Assembly: GCA_028818755.1 (NCBI GenBank)
Contig: JAPPNF010000025.1
Coordinates: 37,568-101,567 of the forward strand
Origin: Deltaproteobacteria bacterium
GTDB taxonomy: Bacteria > Desulfobacterota > Binatia > UBA9968 > JAJDTQ01
Direction: 5' to 3'
DNA: 64,000 bases
The position numbers and the translations under genes are program-made. This document shows positions 59,334 through 64,000 of the stretch, piece by piece (positions within the stretch are counted from its first letter, which is position 1; the number at the start of each line of letters is the position of its first letter). A model generated the notes under the pieces. The model did not search any database and was not told where the DNA came from. It worked only from the letters and a program-made list of their open reading frames with translations.

Positions 59334-62300
59334 TCATCGATGTTCGCTCCCACGGTTCGGGATCCCGCGGCTGAAGAGGATCTGGAGGTCTTGGCCGTCC
59401 GCCGCGACGGCCGCGGCCGTGCCCGGGGCCGCCGGTTGCGGCACTCCGTCGAGGATGCCCCGGATCCGGCCGGTCGCCGGGTCGCGCAGGACGGTCTTGG
59501 GCAGGTCGGTGTCGCGGTCGAGGGCAATCGAGCCATCCGGGCCTTGCAGCGTGATGTCCGCCAGCTCCTCCGTCCATGTCACCGGCACGGCGAACGAGAA
59601 CCCGGCGCGCCGGTCGTCGGTGTCGGTGAACTCCGACATGGCGAAGGACAGCGAGAACAGCACCGTGCCCGCGACGTCCGTCCCGGTGAGCGACCAGGGC
59701 CCGTCGGCCTCCGGCAGCGCGGGCGGGGCGTCGATGAAGAAGGAGGGCCTGAGGCGCGGCACGCCTTCGCCGTCCAAGCCGCCCCAGAGCATCAGGGCGC
59801 GGCCGGAGGCGGCTTGGGCGGCGTCGGCCGCGGCGATCAGGATGGAGCCGGTCTCGGTTTCGAGGCGGTAGCGGACGGCGTTCGTGAACTGGTAGTCGCT
59901 CGTCCAGGTGGGCTCGCAATAGGACATGAAGTCCGGCTGGCCCGGGGGCACGAGTTCGCCGGAGCCGAAGTCGTAGCCCCACGCGCCGATGTTGCCCCTC
60001 CCGTAGGGATAGTACCGGTCCGGACCGCCCGCTCCGCCGCACGGCGCGTGGTACAGGTTGCGGTTGTGCCCGAACTCGTGCGCGATGACCTCGGAGTCGA
60101 GGATCGAGAAACTGGACCAGCTTCCGATGTCGTACGCCACGCCGCCGAGACCAACCGGGGTCGTCGGGGGTGCCATGACCGCCAGGTAGTGGCCGCGTCC
60201 GCCCTCGGCGACCCGGATCATCTCGACCTCACGGAGAAGTTCGAACCCGTCGTTGGTGGACGTCGCTACGGGCGGGTGCGCCGTCGCGTCGATCTCGGAG
60301 ACCGGCAACAGCAGGTGCGTGCGCTCGAACAGTTCGTGGCCCTCCGGGTCGGCGGCCATCGCGGCAACCGTGTCGATGATCGAGGGATCGTGATTCTCCT
60401 CCCAAATGAACGGCACAAGCGTCACCTCGAAGACCGGCATCGCGCGCACGTCCACCGCCATGCGGCCCACGGCGGGGATGCGCCTGACCACGCCCAGCGC
60501 CGGATCGAGCGTCCCCTCCGGGTCCGGCTCGATCACGACCTCCAGGCCGGGCTGGATCACCCGGCCGGGGATCTCCGCGTTCGCGGAGCCAGAGAGGGAG
60601 CCTTCGTTGACCGCCGCCGGAATGGGATCGGACGTTCCGGGAATCTCCGCCCTATGGATGACGGCTCCGTCCAAGTAGAAGGTGGCTCGAACCGGCGGCA
60701 TGCGCGCCCCGGCGGCGCGCTGGGCGGTCACGAACACGCGCAGCAACGCCGGCTCGCCCGCGACCAGCGGCACCGGAAACTCAAGGGACTGGACGGCTTG
60801 CGTCAGGTAGGCGGCTGCGCCTCCGGCGGCGGCGCAGAGCGCGACCCGCTGCCGCGTCACGCCATCGAGCCAATCGAGGAGCTCCGGGTCCGCCGGGGCG
60901 CAGAGCCCGGTCCCGGTCGTGTGCAGGTCATTGAGGCGCTCCAGCGCCGTCAGGCCCAGGGGAAGGGGACCGGACAGGCCGGAGTTGCCGGCAAGGCCCA
61001 GGCTCGCGATGCCCGTGAATTCTAGCAGCCCCGCCGGCAGCGGGCCGCTCAGTTCGTTGGACGAGAGATCGAGTACATCGAGACTCGGAAAGGCCCCCGC
61101 ACGCGTCCGCGCGTCCGGTGACGACCGGGTTGCACCGGATGCCGCCCCGGCCCGCAAGGCAACCAGCCGGTCCCGCTTCCGAAAGCTATCTCTCGACCAG
61201 TCCTCATCTGGATCCAGCCGCCAAGGATCGTCCGATTCGCTCCACCTCTCGGATTGAGCCGGTGCTTGGACGGTTTGGGAGAAGTCAAGCCGTGTCGCAC
61301 CGGTCGCGCTGCCAAGTCCGGAGGGAATGTGCGTCAGGTGGTTCCGGTCCAGATACAGCTCTCGCAATATGGGCAACTCGGCCAACGGCGACGGGAACGA
61401 CTTGAACTCGTTCGATCCCAGATCCAGCAACAACAGCCGAGACAGCCCACGCAATTCCACCGGAAGGGAGGTTAGGCGATTCCCCGCCAGAAACAGCCAC
61501 GAAAGGTTGGCCAGGCGGCCCAGTTCCGGCGGGATGGATGTCAGCCGATTCCGGTCGAGATCCAGTCGTCTGAGGTTGTCCAGATTGCCCAGTTCCGGCG
61601 GGATGGAAGTCAACTGGTTGGCGTAGAGGAACAGTAGCTCCAAGTTCGTCAAGTCGCCCAGCTCGCGTGGAATCGACGTGAGCGGGTTGTTGGCGAGCGC
61701 CAGAGCCTTCAGTGTGCTCAGGCGACCAAGCTCCGGGGGGGCGGAGGTCAGTTGGTTTCCGTTGAGATGCAGTTCTTCCACACTGGCCAACCCGCCCAAC
61801 TCCGGTGGGATCGGCCCCTCCAGGTCGTTTGCCGCCAAGACGACGAGCCTGACTTCGGCCAAGTTGCCCAACTCCGGTGGGATCGGTCCTGAAAGCCGGT
61901 TGGCAAAGAGGATCAGGGTATCCAGTTCGGACAGCCCGCCCAACTCGGGAGGGATCGGCCCGCGCAGCCCGTTCCACCTGAGATCCAGGTTCACAACCCG
62001 TCCCTCCGCGTTGGTCTCCACGCCGTGCCACTCTCCGAGCGGAGCGTCGGTGACCCAGTTGCCGGACTCCTCCCAGTTGGCCCCATCGGTCGTCTCGTAC
62101 AGCGCCGCGAGGATCTCGCGGTCGGAAAGGGGGGGACAAAGCAGCCCCGTGCCCTCGTGCTGCCCAACGGTGCCGAGCCACTCTTGGAACCACGCCTCGA
62201 CCGGAGCGCACAGGCCCGTGTTCGCGTAGAGCAACTCTTCGAGCGGCGTGCGGGCGAGCAAGGTCGGCAACCCCCCCGACAGATCGGGATTGTCGCCGAT

Positions 62301-63371
62301 CCGGAGACGGATCATCGAAACAAGGTTGCCCAAGCTCGCGGGCAGGCGGCCAGAAAGGCCGTTGTCGGCGAGATCCAAGGCCACAACCCGGCCGGTGGAA
62401 TCAGTCTCGACCCCGTACCATTCGCTCAAGGGGTCGTTGCCGAGCCAGCCCTGGGAGTTCGCCCAGCGGCCGCCGTCCGCCGCCTCGTACAGCGCCCGGA
62501 GCACCTCCGCGTCCCCGGCGGAGCAGGTGGGACCATGTCCCTCCCAGATGCCTTCGAACCAACCGACCAAGCCGGGCGGAAGGCATAGACCCGCGTTTTC
62601 CTCGAAGAAAAAAACGACCAAGCTCAGGCCCGCGAAGCTCAAAGGTATCACGCCAGAAAGTTGGTTCTGTTCAAGGTAGAGTTGACGGAGGCCGCCGAGC
62701 CTACCCAGTTCCGAGGGCACCGCCCCCGACAGCCGGTTCCTATAGATGGCCAGAACCCGGAGCTTGGACAGCCTTCCCAGTTCGGCCGGAATCGGACCGG
62801 TCAGTTGGTTGTAGTGGAGTTGGATCGCGTCCAATTCCGCCAAGTCGCCGAGCTCCGCTGGGATCGGACCGGTCAGACCATTGGCTCGCAGGTCCAGTGA
62901 CTTGAGATTGGCCAGCCGACCCAGTTCGGCGGGGATGGGTCCGGTCAGCCCGTTCGCCCCAAGCAACAGACTGTCGAGTTCGACCAGTCCGCCCAAGCCG
63001 GGCGGGATGGCGCCGGACAGGTGATTCTCATCGAGGATGAGTGCGGTCACCCGTCCAGCCGCATCCGTTAGGACGCCGTACCACTCCCCAAGGGGCTTCT
63101 CGGTCAGCCAGTTGGTGTTGTCCCGCCAGTTCGCCCCGTCCGTCGCCTCGTACAGCGCGACGAGGATGTCGCGGTCGCTGGCCCGCGCCATGGCCATCGC
63201 GCCGGGTGTGGCATCGGATGCAACTGCCGCCTCCGTTGGACCGACGACCGGCTCGTCGGCGCAGGCGGCAACCCAAGAAACCGCCATGAGCGCGGCAGCC
63301 CGAACGCTCGCCCGCCACGCGCTCCACCTCGTCCGTTGCCGCGTGCCATGCAGGGGAGTTACGCTTCTCAT
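59334..63371 (-). CDS. Leucine-rich-repeat lipoprotein with C-terminal metzincin-like protease domain
   Basis: This 1,345-residue surface protein has a lipobox AVSWVAAC. Three LRR modules each open with the cap phrase DREILxALYExTDGANW (~65, ~300 and ~425), followed by plant-type repeats such as LTGPIPAELGRLANLKSLDL and LTSIPPELGNLDNLRRLDL. Small Cys-containing inserts separate the modules. After ~860 a beta-rich region leads to a protease domain with VIAHEFGHNRNLYHAPCG (HExxH plus a third His at +10, with Asn in place of the usual Gly) and a Met-turn-like PDFMSYCEP. A C-terminal beta domain follows. ATG 63371 is preferred over 63458. LRR plus metzincin suggests a ligand- or host-directed surface protease. 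Confidence 0.85.
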   Translation of the reverse strand: MRSVTPLHGTRQRTRWSAWRASVRAAALMAVSWVAACADEPVVGPTEAAVASDATPGAMAMARASDRDILVALYEATDGANWRDNTNWLTEKPLGEWYGVLTDAAGRVTALILDENHLSGAIPPGLGGLVELDSLLLGANGLTGPIPAELGRLANLKSLDLRANGLTGPIPAELGDLAELDAIQLHYNQLTGPIPAELGRLSKLRVLAIYRNRLSGAVPSELGRLGGLRQLYLEQNQLSGVIPLSFAGLSLVVFFFEENAGLCLPPGLVGWFEGIWEGHGPTCSAGDAEVLRALYEAADGGRWANSQGWLGNDPLSEWYGVETDSTGRVVALDLADNGLSGRLPASLGNLVSMIRLRIGDNPDLSGGLPTLLARTPLEELLYANTGLCAPVEAWFQEWLGTVGQHEGTGLLCPPLSDREILAALYETTDGANWEESGNWVTDAPLGEWHGVETNAEGRVVNLDLRWNGLRGPIPPELGGLSELDTLILFANRLSGPIPPELGNLAEVRLVVLAANDLEGPIPPELGGLASVEELHLNGNQLTSAPPELGRLSTLKALALANNPLTSIPRELGDLTNLELLFLYANQLTSIPPELGNLDNLRRLDLDRNRLTSIPPELGRLANLSWLFLAGNRLTSLPVELRGLSRLLLLDLGSNEFKSFPSPLAELPILRELYLDRNHLTHIPSGLGSATGATRLDFSQTVQAPAQSERWSESDDPWRLDPDEDWSRDSFRKRDRLVALRAGAASGATRSSPDARTRAGAFPSLDVLDLSSNELSGPLPAGLLEFTGIASLGLAGNSGLSGPLPLGLTALERLNDLHTTGTGLCAPADPELLDWLDGVTRQRVALCAAAGGAAAYLTQAVQSLEFPVPLVAGEPALLRVFVTAQRAAGARMPPVRATFYLDGAVIHRAEIPGTSDPIPAAVNEGSLSGSANAEIPGRVIQPGLEVVIEPDPEGTLDPALGVVRRIPAVGRMAVDVRAMPVFEVTLVPFIWEENHDPSIIDTVAAMAADPEGHELFERTHLLLPVSEIDATAHPPVATSTNDGFELLREVEMIRVAEGGRGHYLAVMAPPTTPVGLGGVAYDIGSWSSFSILDSEVIAHEFGHNRNLYHAPCGGAGGPDRYYPYGRGNIGAWGYDFGSGELVPPGQPDFMSYCEPTWTSDYQFTNAVRYRLETETGSILIAAADAAQAASGRALMLWGGLDGEGVPRLRPSFFIDAPPALPEADGPWSLTGTDVAGTVLFSLSFAMSEFTDTDDRRAGFSFAVPVTWTEELADITLQGPDGSIALDRDTDLPKTVLRDPATGRIRGILDGVPQPAAPGTAAAVAADGQDLQILFSRGIPNRGSEHR

Positions 63372-63396
63372 CTCGTCCAGTCCTTGCCCTTTCTTC

Positions 63397-64000
63397 TCAC
63401 CACCCGCCGGTCGGCGAGGCGTACGCCCGGATGCGGATGACCGACTGGTCGCCGGCAACCAGCCCGCGCCCGGCCGAGGGCGCGGCGATCGTCAGCCGAG
63501 CGCCATCGGAGCAGTTGTTGCGCGTGTTGGATTCCTCGGTGACGGCATCGACGCACATGCCGATGTATACGGTGCCCGCGGCACTGCCCGCGTCGACCGA
63601 GATCGTGAGCGGAAACGCGCGTTCCTGCTTCGCGCCCAACGCCGCGAGCGGATACGCCCCAATCTCCGTGTCGCGACCGCTGATGATCGGATTCGGGGAC
63701 CTCATTGCGCGGATCGTGGTCGCGCCTGACACGATGGTTCCCTGGTTGCGGATGGCGAACGTGAAGGTCGCCGATCTGCCCGGCGCGAGCGTAGCGGAGG
63801 CCGGCGACACGCCCGTGAACGTGAGATCCGGTCCAGGGGCCATGACGGTGGCCTCGAAGGTCTGGGCGGCCGTGAGCCCTCCCGGATCGGAGGCGGAGAC
63901 CGTGATCGTGGCGGAGCCGGTTGCGAGCGCGGCGACGGCGACCGTCGAGCCGGAAACCGAGACGGCGGCCACCGAGGGGTTCGACGACGACGCGCCGTAG
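63397..64000 (-). CDS. Ig-like/CARDB-type exported protein (5' end outside the window)
   Basis: The last 200 residues of a protein whose start lies beyond the right edge; the frame is open at 64000. The first part is an Ig-like repeat (SNPSVAAVSVSGSTVAV, SATITVSASDPGGLTAAQ) of the same kind as in the two small genes downstream. A CARDB-like domain follows (LTFTGVSPASATLAPGRSAT, FAIRNQGTIVSGATTIR, then VDAVTEESNTRNNCSDGA). It ends 25 bp before the LRR-protease start and probably leads the same transcript. More Ig-like repeats may lie upstream. Function unknown; extracellular. Confidence 0.75.
   Translation of the reverse strand, partial: YGASSSNPSVAAVSVSGSTVAVAALATGSATITVSASDPGGLTAAQTFEATVMAPGPDLTFTGVSPASATLAPGRSATFTFAIRNQGTIVSGATTIRAMRSPNPIISGRDTEIGAYPLAALGAKQERAFPLTISVDAGSAAGTVYIGMCVDAVTEESNTRNNCSDGARLTIAAPSAGRGLVAGDQSVIRIRAYASPTGGW

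Noticed and set aside
1..64000. tRNA, rRNA, phage-defence or CRISPR loci
   Set aside because: I looked for these by eye on both strands and saw none I could support.

Overview
The window is high-GC, densely packed bacterial DNA. It has many SD-led genes, 4-nt start/stop overlaps, SusC/SusD pairs outside an obvious Bacteroidota background, several six-bladed beta-propeller lipoproteins, S9/S15 hydrolases, VPS10-type propellers and signal-peptide amidohydrolases. By family mix and base composition I infer a Gemmatimonadota-like bacterium, possibly a marine or host-associated lineage. That is inference, since no rRNA or marker gene is present. I found no tRNA, rRNA, CRISPR array or prophage.

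Region 1 (1-9821) holds CoA and molybdenum metabolism. It has the 3' part of an NDP-forming acyl-CoA synthetase, a zinc alcohol dehydrogenase divergent from a thiolase, and an operon for a three-subunit molybdenum hydroxylase. The FAD subunit of that enzyme carries the four-Cys insert typical of 4-hydroxybenzoyl-CoA reductases. The large subunit runs in frame, with no stop, into a lipoprotein-type DUF1460 amidase. A bacilliredoxin is divergent from the operon.

Region 2 (9825-24793) holds redox, envelope and regulatory genes. They are DoxX, an overlapping msrA - voltage-gated channel - DUF1707 operon, diaminopropionate ammonia-lyase, and an OsmC-family gene whose catalytic Cys codon is TGA with a bSECIS-like hairpin just downstream (a selenoprotein candidate). 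Next come propeller lipoproteins, a translationally coupled aminotransferase - ECF sigma - anti-sigma set followed by a protein with 17 tandem 18-residue repeats plus HEAT-like repeats, and an exported alanine-racemase-like protein.

Region 3 (24872-51599) is a nutrient-uptake island. Two parallel minus-strand operons (SusC-SusD-amidohydrolase-amidohydrolase and SusC-SusD-S15 hydrolase) each start from a near-identical promoter and about 100-nt leader. The leader can form two mutually exclusive helices, which looks like a shared RNA regulator. The neighbours are S15, KAS III, metzincin and S9 peptidase genes, and a TonB receptor/DUF4249-like pair. No glycosidase is present, so the cargo is more likely peptides, amides or esters than glycans.

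Region 4 (51102-64000) has a thioesterase overlapping a VPS10-type propeller gene, then about 1 kb of decayed mobile DNA, a frameshifted propeller lipoprotein, and a minus-strand cluster of cell-surface proteins: Ig-like lipoproteins and a 1,345-residue leucine-rich-repeat/metzincin lipoprotein. The last gene runs off the right edge.
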